The notes: generated by a model not told the origin, from the sequence alone. A DNA stretch of 64,000 bases from Stenopsyche tienmushanensis (GCA_008973525.1 WACJ01000217.1:1-64000), one strand, 5' to 3'; positions 1-12,819 are shown, counted from the first letter of the stretch. Numbers and translations are program-made.

Positions 1-2588
1 TATAAAAGTTTACCTTCAAAAACCTAATGATTTAAATCATATTATTTTTGTGATAAAATTCTAATTTATAATCAGCATTAATACCAATAAATACTTGTAG
101 TTGTTATGCATATTTATGCCAATATTAGTATTGACAATGTTGAGCAATCTGTGTGTGTTTATATTATATTTAATGCTTGAAACTGGTTACATATTTAAAG
201 TGTTTTTTGGACATCTAAAAAGTCAATGCTTTTTATCTAAATATAATGTAGTATGAAGGTGTTAATTAACAACAAATAGCATATTTAATGGGATGTTGTT
301 TTGAATGATTTTGTTGAATTTGCACACAAGTTCCATGAAAAAAAAAATAGATTTATAGGATATCATGGCGAACATGTCAAATATCGCTTAAAAGCTAATT
401 AAGATGCGGTTGATTGTTCCACATTATGGATCATTTGATTTGGACGAATTAATCAAATCGGCTTTGATTTAAGCTAGGAAAAAATCAATCCAGGCGATGA
501 TATGTAAATATATAAAATTGCATAATATATAAATACCATATTATCAAGTATGGTAATTTATCAGCAAAAAACTAGTTTTGAAAGAAACTCATCTGGAAGC
601 TGATTTGATAGACTCTCATCTCATCAAAATATTTGATCCCAAACGTACAGTATCAATCGTACAATTTTTTGCAATTGTAAAATACAGATACTATTTGCTT
701 GATCAAATAAATATGTCAGTCACGTTTTTATCGATTTTTTTTCTTGGGATAAATTATGATATTTCCAAGAAATTGAATAAAGTCGTATGAAATATATTAT
801 CATTAGATAGAAATGTATCCGGCCACCTATCAATATAATATATCACGAACACCTGTTTTGAACGCATTCATTTTACTCTGACCTTTCAAATACCATGTCC
901 GGTTATCAGGGTGTTTTTTTTAGGATATACCTGATTTTAGGATCTATGACAATTAAATAGATCCATTATTAACGGATAAATACGTATGGTGTAGTGGGGC
1001 TTCGGATTCCGTGCGCAGAATGTGCGCATGCGTACTTCTGTTTCGATCAAAAATTATTCATATTTATTATTTAGCCCTTAAATAGGGCTTTCCTTGTGGT
1101 TTGTATGTGTTTTTAAACATCTTCGATATTAATTGTCATTGTGCGACCTTATACTTCAACTATCGGAAATTCAAGGTGCGGTTGCATTATTGCAGCGTCG
1201 TGAATCAACTAGATGTAAACGGGTTTATTTCCATATAAGGTTGATCTGGTTAGCTAGTCATGATCTTGTTACAGTCATTTGACATATACTTACGACCCAT
1301 GGGAAAAATATCTTCGGGATGACAGCTCCGGTGCAAATTACCCATGGGTGGCATTCACGCAATTTTTTCAAAAGGCTTAATTGAAATTCTAGAGCGGCAC
1401 ACGTACGGCATGTTCGTGTTGTAATTAAGTCGTAATCTCTGCAGTTTACAGCAATTTATTAAGAAAATTAATGGCTCCGCTGAACCTAATAAAAATTATT
1501 TAATTGCGCTGCTAATGACACGATTATGCTCCACTAATATGTTCGCCGTGAATTCAGAGCCCCCAAAATGAATACTTGTATGCGGATTAAATCCACCCCA
1601 CACTGCGTTTTAATCGCACCTTCAATATCTTTATGGCCATCTTATTACAGAGCCTCTTCATTCTAATTTTTTTAATAGGCCGTGAAATAGCCGATTGAAG
1701 TTGTAGATTATCGCTGCAGAATGGACGATCCAAAGGTCAAGCGTGTAATTGAATGCAGCATTTTTAAATGCCAAAAGGGTGGAAATCTTTTTAATTTTTT
1801 TAAGCCAAGGAGCTCTTGCTGTTAATAATCGCTAATATTTGTAGATTTAACATCATCATGTTGATAAAATCAAGCACGCATTACCCAAATTATACATAAT
1901 AACAAAGCACCTGTCAGTCCAAAGCGAAAGTGATGAATATGTTTTCACTTCAAGTCAAGAACTCCCGTTTCAATCTATGCCAACCCTCTTTCGACGAATG
2001 AAGTATTAAAATATCTCATTTCAATAATAAATTAACGTTGATAATCATTTCAAATGCGAATTGAAAGACCGAAATTATCATAACGACAACGCGTTCTACC
2101 ACACGTCGCTTGCTATCCGGCGTTTTGTATTTAAACATGTTCTTTTTGCAATTATTAATATATAAATGTATCAAATTAAAAATCATGTTTTTTATATTAT
2201 AATTATGTCATTTTATGGCCTAAAATTTAAATTTAAAAAAATAAAATTGGCCACTAATTATTTAGAGTGCATCCGTGTACATGGACACGTCTGCATGTCC
2301 GAAATGCATTTTAGCAAGTATTTTTCATCGTTTGTCATCCGTATTCAGATTGACAGCAAACTGGTTCATTAGAATTGATTTCATTGAACATCTACGCACT
2401 TGGATTGAGAAATACGGCAATGAATAGATGAAAACTAATAAGTATTGTTGTATTTAAAAATAAACCAGTTTGCCTCGATTTTATTATTGCATCAATGTTA
2501 CACTTTAAATAGCATAGATTGTCGTTGTGACATTGATCATCTGTTGATACTTAATTGTATTCTACAATAAAAAATGGACTCTTTTTAT
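1..2588. other. Unique AT-rich non-coding DNA
   Basis: I see no gene or recognisable repeat in this stretch. The open frames at 578-790 and 2166-2372 are short and AT-rich and resemble no family I know. Between about 1000 and 1700 the base composition is a little more balanced, but I cannot assign a function there. Confidence 0.5.
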
Positions 2589-2945
2589 CAGGGCTTCAAA
2601 TCGAAAACCGATAACCGTTAAAACCGTAATTTCTGCTGCTAAAATATTTTAACGTGTCATATTAAATTTGGGTACGAGTGACAGCAGACCCGTCGGAAGA
2701 CATCAACTACGCTAGAATAAACAGGTAGACATACAGGACGTCTGGATCTGGACAATTAGAGGGAAGAGACTCAAACCAGTCAAATATGGAATAAAATATT
2801 CTAAATTATAATAGTAAATAAGTTTTTAGTATTAATAAAAATGTATAAGAAATTAAAAAATAAATCACAAGATCTGCATCAAAAACCGACAACCTTTATA
2901 TTTGTTTGAAACTGAACTGGAACGAAAACCGAAATAAAAATATAA
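2589..2945. repeat. hAT-like terminal fragment, rich in AACCGAAAACCG motifs
   Basis: At 2589 the sequence starts CAGGGCTTCAAA and runs into repeated AACCGATAACCG-type motifs. A second block with GGAACGAAAACCG lies at about 2918-2935. The same motif set recurs near 7.9, 14.3, 24.3, 41.6-42.6, 50.7 and 60.4-60.8 kb. A CAGGG-type terminus is typical of hAT-superfamily TIRs, so this is probably one end of a decayed non-autonomous hAT element. I found no partner end or 8-bp target duplication here. Confidence 0.45.
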
Positions 2946-3309
2946 CAGGTGGCTTTTATTATTTTTATGGAATCATTGCCAATCATTTCGACATGGTTTT
3001 TCTTGGCGTATATATGTTTTTAAATATATGATCTCCAGCTACACCATCTATAGGATTTTTGAACCCAAGATTATTTAGTTATAAGTTCAACTGCATAACC
3101 ATAAGATTATCTATAGGTACCCATATCAAATTTAAATTAAGTTGTACGAAATTTATATTCGTGTTGCATTGTTACGATGCTTCATGATAGTAACACTTAA
3201 TCTGGCGCATACACAACCAAGTTGATTTAAATCAGTGGTATTAGACCTTTTAAGTAAGCTGCGATTCTATTAAAACTATTAAAATACTCTATTGAAATTT
3301 AGAGTTAAT

Positions 3310-3425
3310 ATCAACTAGATAGAGTTTATTTATTTATATACAAGTTTCATACATGCTGCGACGGTCCTGACAGATAAGTTGATTTGTACGGATGATAAGT
3401 GACGAATATACAAATATAGCGTTAA
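3310..3425 (+). repeat. TTAA miniature element family A, 3' fragment
   Basis: This segment shares its order of motifs with the 3' half of the longer copies at 11.9-12.3 kb and 12.4-12.7 kb: a GTTTATTTATTTATATACAA block, an ATGCTGCG..GGTCC block, then TTTGTACGGATGATAAGTG and a terminal AATATAGC. The 5' half with the TTAA end is missing, so it is a truncated copy. Confidence 0.6.
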
Positions 3426-4770
3426 ATGATTTCTCGTTTTAGTTTTTACTTTGGTTTTTTATTAAATGTTACAGTGATTAATTCGAAAGTTAGGTATCGT
3501 TGGGGTTATGAAGGCATGTTTCGAAAATTATTTACGGTCAGATAGCATGAGTAATTGCGGCCTTCAACTCTGATCGCGAAGTTCGCGGTGATCCCAAAAG
3601 CTTTGTCTTTTAAAGCACGCCACTTGAGACCTCAAGCAGTGGTTCGTTTATCTTCAAATCAGCAATGAAGAAAAATCACCATATTTTTTTACGACCCACG
3701 AGTCTCATGTTTACGAGAGTTGCCTATGGTCATGAAAAATTATCCATTTTAATGGGTCACTGTGCCTCCTTCGGGGCTGATCCTATCGGACCGCGCGTAA
3801 AACACGAGAATTAGGAATCCGAGGCTTTATTTTTATATTGCCATTAATTTCCGTCGTTTATCTTGAAAGGTTACAGAAACGAAAATTCGTTTTCTTATTG
3901 CTGCATGCTATGACTGGCAGATCGCGGCGATTGTGGAAAAACGGCCTCGCAACGAGCAAATTGCCGGCGCAAATGTGTTATTTTGATATAGAATATAATA
4001 AATGGAGGCATCGAGACCATATTGTGTTAAAAAGAGCACACAAATCATAGCATGTGTACCAAAAATAATATTATAATATTAATACCGATATTTGACATAA
4101 GTATCACATTAGTACAGTATGTATTATATTTTGCGATCTTGTCGAGGAATATACTAACAGTGTAAAATATTGTGAGTAAGCTTCTTAAATCGTGTGTCAC
4201 ACAATTTAACATTTTACTACAATAGACTTAATGCCGATTATGACCTTTAACGTAGTACCATATTCTGCAAACTAGGTGTTTTTATAATGTCAGACAATTT
4301 AATTCCTTTATAGAAATCATGATTATATGCATGTAACATGTGTATGCATGAAAATAATGCATCATATAAATCCTTTAACATTTTAAAATTCGATTTCTAA
4401 CAGATACATCTACGACATTATTGTATTACAAGATGTATACAACTACATTTCTTATACATTATAATCCGAGATATTTAAGTTCAGCCATTAATATGCGGGA
4501 GTACTTTCAACTACAATTAAATTTAGAATGAAATTCCTCCGATAAAAGCCCAATATCAACGAGATCACGGTTATAGCGAGCAACCACTTAAAAATGTACA
4601 CAAGCGATACTTTACATTTATAACAAACATACTAAATTTCATCATTACTGGCGTAATAAATTTCAAAAATAAGTATTTGTATAAACGATTAGGTTGAAAC
4701 AATAAATCTTTCTTGGAATTCGATGATTCAAATTATAAATATTAAATTATAACAACCGTTGCCGTGTTCA
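3426..4770. other. Non-coding DNA, no recognised feature
   Basis: There is no supported gene. An open frame at 3838-4050 sits in a stretch of mixed composition and has no recognisable motif. The rest is simple AT-rich sequence. Confidence 0.45.
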
Positions 4771-4773
4771 TAA

Positions 4774-5205
4774 TTAATCTGGATCAAAAATATTGGTTGA
4801 GAGTATTATTACGTCCGATCTTCGATCTTCCAAATTTAATGATATTGAAGCAGGAGTTATTAATGACAATAGAGAGATCTGGCCGTGGGAAGGACGTCCT
4901 CCCACAGCGTTTTTTGTCGTCATTTTTTCTGTAGTTTTAAGCTGAAACAGGTGTATTGTAGATGAATATAGTTTATTGGATTTTTTATCCAAAAAGAGAA
5001 CTAGGTTATTCGATTCTACTTTGGATGGCAAGTATTTTTAATGGTTATTTTAAAAACAATATAAAGTAATGTAATTCATAATGTGGTTGGAGGTGGACGG
5101 GCGTCGAAAATATAGTATCTCGTCTTAGATTGCTTCTTTATTAATCAAGAAAGAGAGATTTGGTCACGGGAAGGACGTCCTCCAGCAATCAAGGTTATCC
5201 AACGA
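4774..5205 (-). repeat. LTR-like dispersed repeat with two related ends (possible TRIM)
   Basis: On the minus strand, two blocks with a GGAGGACGTCCTTCCC core followed by an ATCTCTCT tract lie at about 5205-5070 and 4900-4774. They flank about 180 bp of unrelated sequence. The first block contains an AATAAA signal and a TTCGACGCCCGTC motif, both shared with the longer plus-strand copies at 31.6 and 55.3 kb. Two related ends around a short interior suggest a terminal-repeat retrotransposon in miniature, or an LTR joined to leader sequence. The 85-codon minus-strand open frame at 4774-5031 lies inside this repeat and is not treated as a host gene. Confidence 0.5.
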
Positions 5206-7265
5206 TAATAAGTACAGAATGTACTACAATATACAATAAAATCACTATCGCATAATTAAAGCATTATCCATGGTTTTATTAGACTATTGGATTAGACATC
5301 AAGGAGACCCAAGAATGTTTGCGTATTCAGTAAAAAAAAAATCAAATTTATTAATAACGAAATTGGTTATTTTTTCAGTTTCATGGTGCTTGTTATATCC
5401 GAGTTGGAAAGAAAAAACAATAAATCATTTTGATATAAAAATTATAATTTTTCTATGCTTAAATTGTACGTATTATCAGTACACTGATTTTGCTTGTTTT
5501 CAACATTTCAGTATTTATTCATATAAAATTGGTTATGTCTGCAAAATTATTTTAAAACGTTTTAGTCAAACAAACGAAGAAGCATCCCTTAAATTTTACC
5601 ACGGCATTCACTCGCAGATATTTCAAAGCAAATTATCAAATGGCACCCATCATACACACTCACTACGGATGCAAAGTTCCCAATCATTAAAGAAAATTCT
5701 ATACTCGTTATGCGAAATCCAAAGTGTGCTCATTTCCGCTCAAATTATTCATGGTATATTCAAGTTCCCTTAAAAAAGCATAAAAGCTTTCGTCTCTAGA
5801 AAATCAAGTCTTCATTTTGAGCTGTCATCGCGCTGAAAGAGCGATCGCGATGAAAGACTTCTACTTCCAGCGCGAAAGTTCTGACATATTCCGTCAGACA
5901 TGAAATGAAGTTTTTGAAGAAGTACCTTCCAATTTCAACTCTCATGTTAACTTTCCCGAAGTATAATTTTAGATTTGCGTTTCCCTGAAACCCTACGCTC
6001 AATTTTCAACTCGGAATTACAATGAAATTTTTACTGTTAAATCCATGCCCCTAAGAGCAGACGTGAGAGGCATAATGAAATCTGTTCTTGAGGGATATTT
6101 TTTTGTGACAAGCAATATAATATGAGCCGAAATCTCTTTGTTTAAATATCAGCATGCCATGGCAATGAATATCGCAGCGTATTTCTTCGTATATTAGCAT
6201 AATCAAGACAAAAATAATACGAGAATTGATATAAAAAGACATATATTTTTGGAAGTCTTACCGAGTCTGCATTAACATATTTTTTCCACAAGAAATGCTG
6301 AGCAACAAAATTTTCTTCATACGAAGATAAGACCGCCCTGAGTATACCCTATGCATAATTGTATTACACCCTTATGGAATGTCCCAGTTATAATTTATTT
6401 ACTGCTAAGTACATGCTTCGTCTTCCATGTCTCCACATTGTCTGAAAGATGTATGCCATAAGGAGAAGATGTGAGAGCATGTAGAGCAAATGCTAAATTG
6501 CAAAAGACACGATATAACTCCATAATAACATCATATTTAAATAAAATAAATTCAAGCTCTTAAACAAGTATTTTTTTCGATGATTTTAAGAAAAAGCTCG
6601 TATCCGACAGTCGGTCCTACTTAGGAAATTAAATCATTCGGAGAATTTAGCAGGTCGTATTGTATACGAATGGTGATGATATTGAATCGAGAATTCCCAA
6701 CGTTCTAAGCCCACTGGTATTCGTAACAATGGTGGGATGAGCAGAGACGATTTATTTGATTGCTTCTCTTCCTCTGCAATCATGCATTCATGGTATAGTC
6801 CGAGTAATGAATAATTTATGATTCAATTTCTTTTTTATAAATTAATCAAATCCACAAGGCTCGTGTTTGTTATTTGTGCAATTATCGTATTAATGGTGAT
6901 TTTATTTTTTAATCAATATTAAATTTATGCACAAATTCGAATGCTATGCACGCTGCATTATTCATTGATGCGGGTGACGGCAGATGTAAGCGTGTCTATG
7001 CATGTCGAATAATAAAAATACAATAAATTAATACACATTTGATCAATTAAAAATTATATATCATTTTTTGGATATCAAATGACAAATTTTCAGATTGATC
7101 ACACTACTGGCATGAAGATGAATGCTTTAATATCTAAAACCGGTTTATAGATGCCTTAAGCCTTATTTTTGTACAAAAGTAAAAGCGATGTGAATAATTC
7201 AAATTATACAAATTATTGTGAATCTAAATTTAGTTTCTAAACTATTAGAATAAGATCAAAATCTT
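5206..7265. other. Non-coding DNA with a long chance open frame
   Basis: The longest open frame of the window (5270-5773, plus strand, 167 codons) lies here. Its translation is rich in Ile, Phe, Lys and Tyr, as expected from AT-rich DNA, with no domain I recognise, so I do not call it a gene. Around 6960-7010 a block containing GGCAGATGTAAGCG resembles, in reverse complement, part of the duplicated flank at 42.87-42.90 and 61.07-61.10 kb. A weak minus-strand splice-site pair at 6256-6291 is listed among rejected items. Confidence 0.4.
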
Positions 7266-7267
7266 GT

Positions 7268-7575
7268 CGGCAATTTTTTGTAGTTTTAAGCTAAAACAGA
7301 TGTGTTTTAATAATTTGTTTCGAAGGTGGAATTATATTGTAGTTGATTGAAATTTTTATCCAAAAAGAGAACAAGAATGTCCAATTCTACTTTAGATGGC
7401 ATGTGTTTTTAAGGGTTGTTTTAAAAACAATATGAAGTAATGTAGTTGAGCAAAAAGAGGTGAACGGACGACAAAAAAAAAGTATCTCATCTTAGATAGC
7501 CTTTTTATTAATTACGAGAAGGATTTGGCCGCAGGAAGGATGTCTTCCCATAGCCAATCTGACAACTTATCACGA
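7268..7575 (-). repeat. LTR-like dispersed repeat, second minus-strand copy
   Basis: This copy aligns by eye with 4900-5205: the same TAGTTTTAAGCT block, TCCAAAAAGAGAAC, TTTTAAAAACAATAT and the AGGATGTCTTCCC-type core. It has small indels and many substitutions and no open frame. It shows that the 180-bp segment beside the LTR-like part travels with it, as expected for the inner part of one mobile unit. Confidence 0.55.
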
Positions 7576-9560
7576 CTCCCGCTGCATGCATGTCACACAC
7601 ATATAATACGAACGTATACAATAATATAATTTATTAAACGAAAGCATATAGACTTGACGCTTATTGGTTGAATGTTTTGGAGTTAATTTGTGGTAAATAA
7701 TACTAGGAAATAAATTGAAATCCGGGGATCCTCAGGATTAAATTCAAGCTACAGTATTATTCCATTAATATAATCAAACCAATTCTGTGTAGGATTATAT
7801 ATAATAGTATAACGACATAAAAATCAACCAAAATTTAATTTGCATAAAACGTGTACTGAACCGATAAAACCGATATTTTTGAATCGGTTCATTGCCAGTT
7901 CATTTTCCGTTCGGTTTCAGAACGAAGATTTTTTAAAATACTGGAATTCTTTAGCATTAAATAAAACTTTTTTTAAAAATATTTATCTACTTCCATCTTG
8001 AACTTTAAGCTTATTTGCATCATAAGATCATTTTATGCGTTTTAAAAATATCTTGATTTAACAGCCAATGCCATGGAATGATAATTTTTCTTCACTTGAC
8101 AGTTGATCGATACGTTTTTTTGCGTTTTCCGTCTAAAATCGTTTTCGTCTAAAGATATATTTTTGTGATTGCGGTCTTCGGGATGATGAATGAAAACGTA
8201 TCACTTTCATGATTAAAGAACGCTATACAATGCGATAAATCGTGTGTATTTTGATACATTTCATATGAAAAATGTCCGACTTTTACAGTTGCAATATAAC
8301 ATCATATTTCAAATTGAACGTTGTCTATTTCGCGTTGAATGGTTTCTCACATCTCCAACTTTTTCCAGATTAGCACCAGTAAATGTGGAACGGTGGAAAG
8401 ATTTCGAAATAAGACATATCACGAGATAGCCATCTCGATCGACTAAGTTGTAAAACGATGATATTTCAGAGAAATAACAACATAATGCCTCGACAGGAAC
8501 GAAACGATTTATTTTATCTGTCACCGCCGAGATTGCATCATAATGCATTTTCGTGCTGCAACGACATGCCACACACACGGCGCTCGGGACGAAAAAGCTC
8601 CGGTGGAGCTTTCGAAGCGGATGAAACTTTCATTTTTCAGACTGTGCAAAATCCATATAGATTTTGTGATAAAACGTTTCAATAAGCCGCATGAGGTCTA
8701 AGTCTAAGGCTTTTTAATTCATTGCAAGGTGTGGCTTACTAGGGAATAAGGAGACATGTTCAATATTGAGTAATTGCTTGTAAAGCCTCTCGATATCATT
8801 CGATTCGAGACCCACCCACCGTCTGACCTTAATAACACTTTTATAGACGCCTGTAAAGTTGACATTAGCCCCTTAAGAATAACATGAAATTCTAATATCA
8901 AAGCGTACCACAGCACCCATTAACACTATTACTTAATTTCGCAAAGCTTTGGTTCCGCAACCAAATAACTAATCTTCGCCAGGAAATTTTGACATTTCAC
9001 ACTGCGGCTTCGAACTGTATACAATAACAAAAGCGCATTAAATCGCACTTATTATCATACATTGTAACAATTGATTACGTTGTGAAAGCCTGCCGATATG
9101 ATCTGATCATAGTATCTGGTCTTCATTGTTGAAAAAGACAATGCGTGACTTACATTTGTTATATAATTTAATTCGATACAACCTCCTACCGCGTGCATAA
9201 GATACGACCTGAATGTTCTTATCACACAATTACGACACATCGGAATCATAACATCTGAGATTAAAGGTCTTATATTTGCAATATATGATAGAAATCTCAA
9301 ATTTGTTCAAATCCTATTATGATTTCGAATATGACATCCATTAAAATGCGAATTACTGGACGTATCAAGATCCGCAATATTTAACAGCATAAAGCAATAT
9401 TATTAAGGATGATTTTAAGACCATGATTTTGGAGCATCTATTATTCAAATCTGATTGTTTGATGTTTGATTAAATAAACATAGCATTTAAGATTTTATCT
9501 AAGCTTCCATAAGCATTCCACATCTTATCCAGATGGGAATTATTGAAGAAATAACACTGT
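7576..9560. other. Non-coding DNA with a short hAT-like fragment
   Basis: A fragment with ACCGATAAAACCG and TTCGGTTTCAG motifs at about 7855-7935 belongs to the hAT-like repeat set. Opposed open frames on the two strands at 8244-8685 overlap one another and have no recognisable product. A perfect 8-bp-stem hairpin lies at 8594-8612. Nothing else is recognised. Confidence 0.4.
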
Positions 9561-9561
9561 A

Positions 9562-9866
9562 CGAGGGGGATTCAAATATAACCCGGAATTTTGCTGTATA
9601 AATTTATTATTGATAATTCCCTTATTCTGCATAGGCAACTGCTCCGAAAACCAGCTGCGCACATATTTATGCGAAAATGAATAATTACGCGTTGCGCAAC
9701 AGGGAATGCTACTTTTTTCATTGGTCACGGGATCAAGAGCCTATGCCATGTATTTTTTTTCTAATGAAGCGAATTATGTAGAAAAATGAGATGCTCCATT
9801 TGTATTTTTATATATTACTAATACATTTGTACAGCAAAATTCCGGGTCGTATTTGAACAACCCTCG
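9562..9866 (-). mobile_element. Mariner family 2, 305-bp deletion derivative
   Basis: Near-identical inverted ends (CGAGGGGGATTCAAAT at the left, its imperfect complement at the right) are flanked by TA on both sides (9560-9561 and 9867-9868), the target duplication of Tc1/mariner elements. On the minus strand the 5' untranslated part is fused almost directly to the last transposase codons: a YVRSWFSEQ motif is readable at about 9660, matching the C-terminal YVRN.FLEQ of the longer copy at 44.5-45.5 kb. All catalytic parts are gone, so it could only move in trans. The 62-codon open frame at 9540-9728 is this fusion. Confidence 0.85.
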
Positions 9867-9868
9867 TA

Positions 9869-9935
9869 TTTATATATGTTTGTTAAATTTGGTAGAAAAT
9901 CCTTGATATAGAAGGAAAACGTATTACCTTCTACA
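9869..9935. repeat. Flank shared, inverted, with the 14.57-14.62 kb locus
   Basis: Directly right of the 9.56 kb mariner lies a TTTGTTAAATTTGGTAG..AATCCTTGATATAGAAGG block. Its reverse complement lies directly left of the mariner relic at 14.6 kb with few changes. The same mariner insertion point therefore occurs in two copies of an older host repeat or inverted duplication. Confidence 0.65.
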
Positions 9936-11863
9936 AAATAATACTTAATAATTATCTAAATTATCTTTAAATTATTTTTATAGAGCTTTAAATTATAATG
10001 ACTTAATGTCTCTTCTATGCAATTTCAACGTAGATTCAGAACTAAACCAAAAATCTTCCAGATTTCAATTTGTTTCCTAGTGAAATCAAATTTTCTAGAA
10101 TTGAAAATGGAAGAATTATTAGGTCGAGACATAAATAAGTGCCGATATTTTTTTCTAACATTTTTTTAGCTTTAACCAAATAACAAAGTAATATTATTCT
10201 ATTACATATTCAAAATTTTAAAAACCAATTTCTTATTGTTCCCTCACAGTATATGTTGCCTTGTTTATACTCACAAAACGTTATATGATGAAAACTTTGA
10301 TTTTTGACATTTTTACACTTTTTGATTTTCCATTTTACGGCTAAAAAAATACTATAACATAAGATGTGATAAGGTTAACTGTTGTCATAAGACTGATAGG
10401 GCTCATACATATCTAATGATATACTGTACTCACTAATACAGATGTCTCATCAAGGGTAAAATCGAATAATTATAACAGATTCTTTTCGCCGGCAACTATT
10501 TATGACTCAGCCTAATATAATATTAACAAAGAAGGGCAGAACCTTCTATAAATGTCTAATGGTAAACTACCTATAGTGATTGTCTATGTACAAAAACTGA
10601 TATTAAAATACATCATATGATATAAAATAGTGTTTAAAAAGGTTCTTGTGCAGTGGATTGCTCGTATATTGGGCAAGTGTATTTGAAAATATTTAAATTC
10701 TTAGAATCATTTTATTGATTTTTTTTTGAACGAAGTCAAAATGTACAGATAAATTAATCAGCATATACATAAACAAGTCACTTTCGATTTCGATCAAATC
10801 GAGCAGAAAAAAAGCAATAAATCCCAAGCAAAGAAACCAAAATTTATCTCAACAAGAATTGATATTGCCGTTCGGATCCATAACGTCTTTTGCCCATTTC
10901 GAATATTTTTATTAGATCACGCGCTCGAATTTATTACAAATCTAATCCAAATTCGTTCAAAACGATTGATATATTACAGCCTGCAATCAGAATTTAGCAT
11001 ATATTCAAATTAGCTTCTATCTATCACGACCCATTGATAGCGCGGCGATACAATTCAAGTACGTACTTCCTCTTGAAAAAATTCAATCGCATAAATTTCC
11101 TTGAAATTCTCCACGCCTACATCATTAGAAATTCGCGAATTTACGATGGGCGCGAAATATTATTCACCTGAAGCATAATTCTTGGCACCGTGACTGATAT
11201 TGGGATTTATGTCGACTGTTATTATTTCGTTTCAATGCTCGGACGATAAAATTTAAATGCTCTTGATTGATGCTTTGTCATGTGCATGTGGCTTGAGAAG
11301 TGTGCCATAAATCCGTTTTTATTGCAATAACGAACTGTTGAGATTTTGTCGGATTTATATGTAAGTCGATTTGGTCGATGACTTTGTCAACTCGCCAATC
11401 AGATCAGTATTTATTAATGCCGATTGATTTATCATGGGTAGTGTTTGTGTCTTGACGTACTTTCAATTAATATATTTTCTTGCATGTAGAGTTAGTTTTA
11501 AATTATGCAAATTTGCAATTACGACAAATAAATCCTTAATCCTCGTATAAGATCATGAAAATGTGTTTACATCATCATACAAGATCAGAGAAAGATCAGA
11601 CATGACATAAAATAATCTCAAAAGGTGATCTAACGTAACATCACGTATAGACATTATCACCCAAAGGAATATTCCAAATGCCAATAAAAATTGGAACGTT
11701 CCTTTCTTTACAGAAGAATGTATAAAATATTCATTAAAAAAGGAGCTCGTTACATTGGTATCCAAGAAATTGATCAGACTTTTTAATACAAACCTATAAG
11801 TCATCCAACAACTCTGATTTAGAAGTGCAGATAATAAAAAAAGAAATATTAATAATAGAATCA
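9936..11863. other. AT-rich non-coding DNA
   Basis: No gene is recognised. A 103-codon minus-strand open frame (11553-11864) begins with a hydrophobic run resembling a signal peptide, but it starts at the TTAA next to a mobile element, is Leu/Phe/Ile rich, and matches nothing I know. I regard it as chance. Confidence 0.4.
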
Positions 11864-11867
11864 TTAA

Positions 11868-12275
11868 CCTATTGAGGAGTACAGTCGCGTATTTGCGATC
11901 GAATTCCAGTGATCCAAGAAGAGAATTCTTGCACGCTGAGTTCGATGTGTGATAGAGACGAAGAGAGTATCTTGCATGTTGAATTTGGATAGAAAAAGAT
12001 GGAGTTCGGAAATTGTGAATGATAGACAGAGACGGGGAGAGTGTCTTGCGTATATCGTAAATAATGATTGATCAAATGATCCAAATTGATCAATTTCAAG
12101 TGTATTGTTTATGTTTACGCGAAAAAAATAAAGAATATTATGTGCTATCAATAGTGTTTATTTATTTATATACAACATTTATACACGCTGCGCGGTCCAG
12201 AGATATAAATGGATTTGTACGCACGTGTAAGTGGTGGACATACAAATATATAATAGTATCTACGTTGAACATCAA
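11868..12275 (+). mobile_element. TTAA miniature element family A, copy 1 (piggyBac-like)
   Basis: A TTAA at 11864-11867 precedes CCTATTGAGGAGTACAG, the family's left end. Inside follow a TCGCGTATTTGCGA near-palindrome, a GAATTCCAGTGATCC block, repeated GAGAGTGTCTTG motifs, and the 3' part with GCTGCGCGGTCC and GGATTTGTACG. The expected right TIR is not seen, so the copy is truncated near 12275. There is no transposase. TTAA flanks and a CC(Y)T start are the usual signature of piggyBac-type non-autonomous elements. Confidence 0.7.
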
Positions 12276-12390
12276 TAAATAGATAATTTTTTTTATGATT
12301 CTCTATTGTCGATAAAACCAACCTCATCGACAACTGAGAGAGTTTTTTCGACAACGGGCTTAATAAAAATGAAATTACGACCAAGTTTAA

Positions 12391-12735
12391 CCTCTTGATG
12401 AGTACAGTCGCGTATCTGCGATTGAATTCCAGTGATTTAGAAAGAGCATACTTTAACGTTGAGTTCAAGAAGAGATAAAAATAGAGATAATATGGGGAGA
12501 GTGTCTTGTGTATATCGTTCAATTGATATTCAATTCAATTGATAGATCAATAACCCAAATTTATCGGCTAATAATGATAACCCAAATTGATAAATTATTT
12601 TATGTTTACGCGATGAAATTAAGGAATATTGTGTGCTATCAACAGTGCTCATATATTAATATACAAGCTCAATATACGCTGCGCGGTCCTGATAGATAAA
12701 TGATTTTGTACGGATAATAAATGTTAAACGTAAAA
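12391..12735 (+). mobile_element. TTAA miniature element family A, copy 2, head-to-tail with copy 1
   Basis: A TTAA at 12387-12390 is followed by CCTCTTGATGAGTACAG and the same internal order as copy 1, ending near the TTGTACGGATAATAAATG block. The right TIR is again missing. About 110 bp of unrelated sequence separates it from copy 1 in the same orientation, so the pair may come from tandem duplication or independent insertion. Confidence 0.7.
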
Positions 12736-12819
12736 ACGTTCAATGCACTTTTATTTTCGGATTGCGAATGAAATTCTGATCATTTTGATTTTATTTGATG
12801 TCATGGATTTTTTGCGTGA

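Noticed and set aside
5270..5773. Longest open frame of the window (167 codons)
   Set aside because: Ile/Phe/Lys/Tyr-rich translation as expected from AT-rich DNA, no recognisable domain, no support from splice or start context.
6256..6291. 36-nt minus-strand segment between TTTTGTTGCTCAG and CG|GTAAGAC
   Set aside because: The frame matching the phase of the other two candidate exons contains a stop, and the acceptor context is weaker. It is kept only as a possible chance pair.
11553..11864. 103-codon minus-strand frame with a hydrophobic start
   Set aside because: Begins at the TTAA of a mobile element, low-complexity hydrophobic composition, no family recognised.
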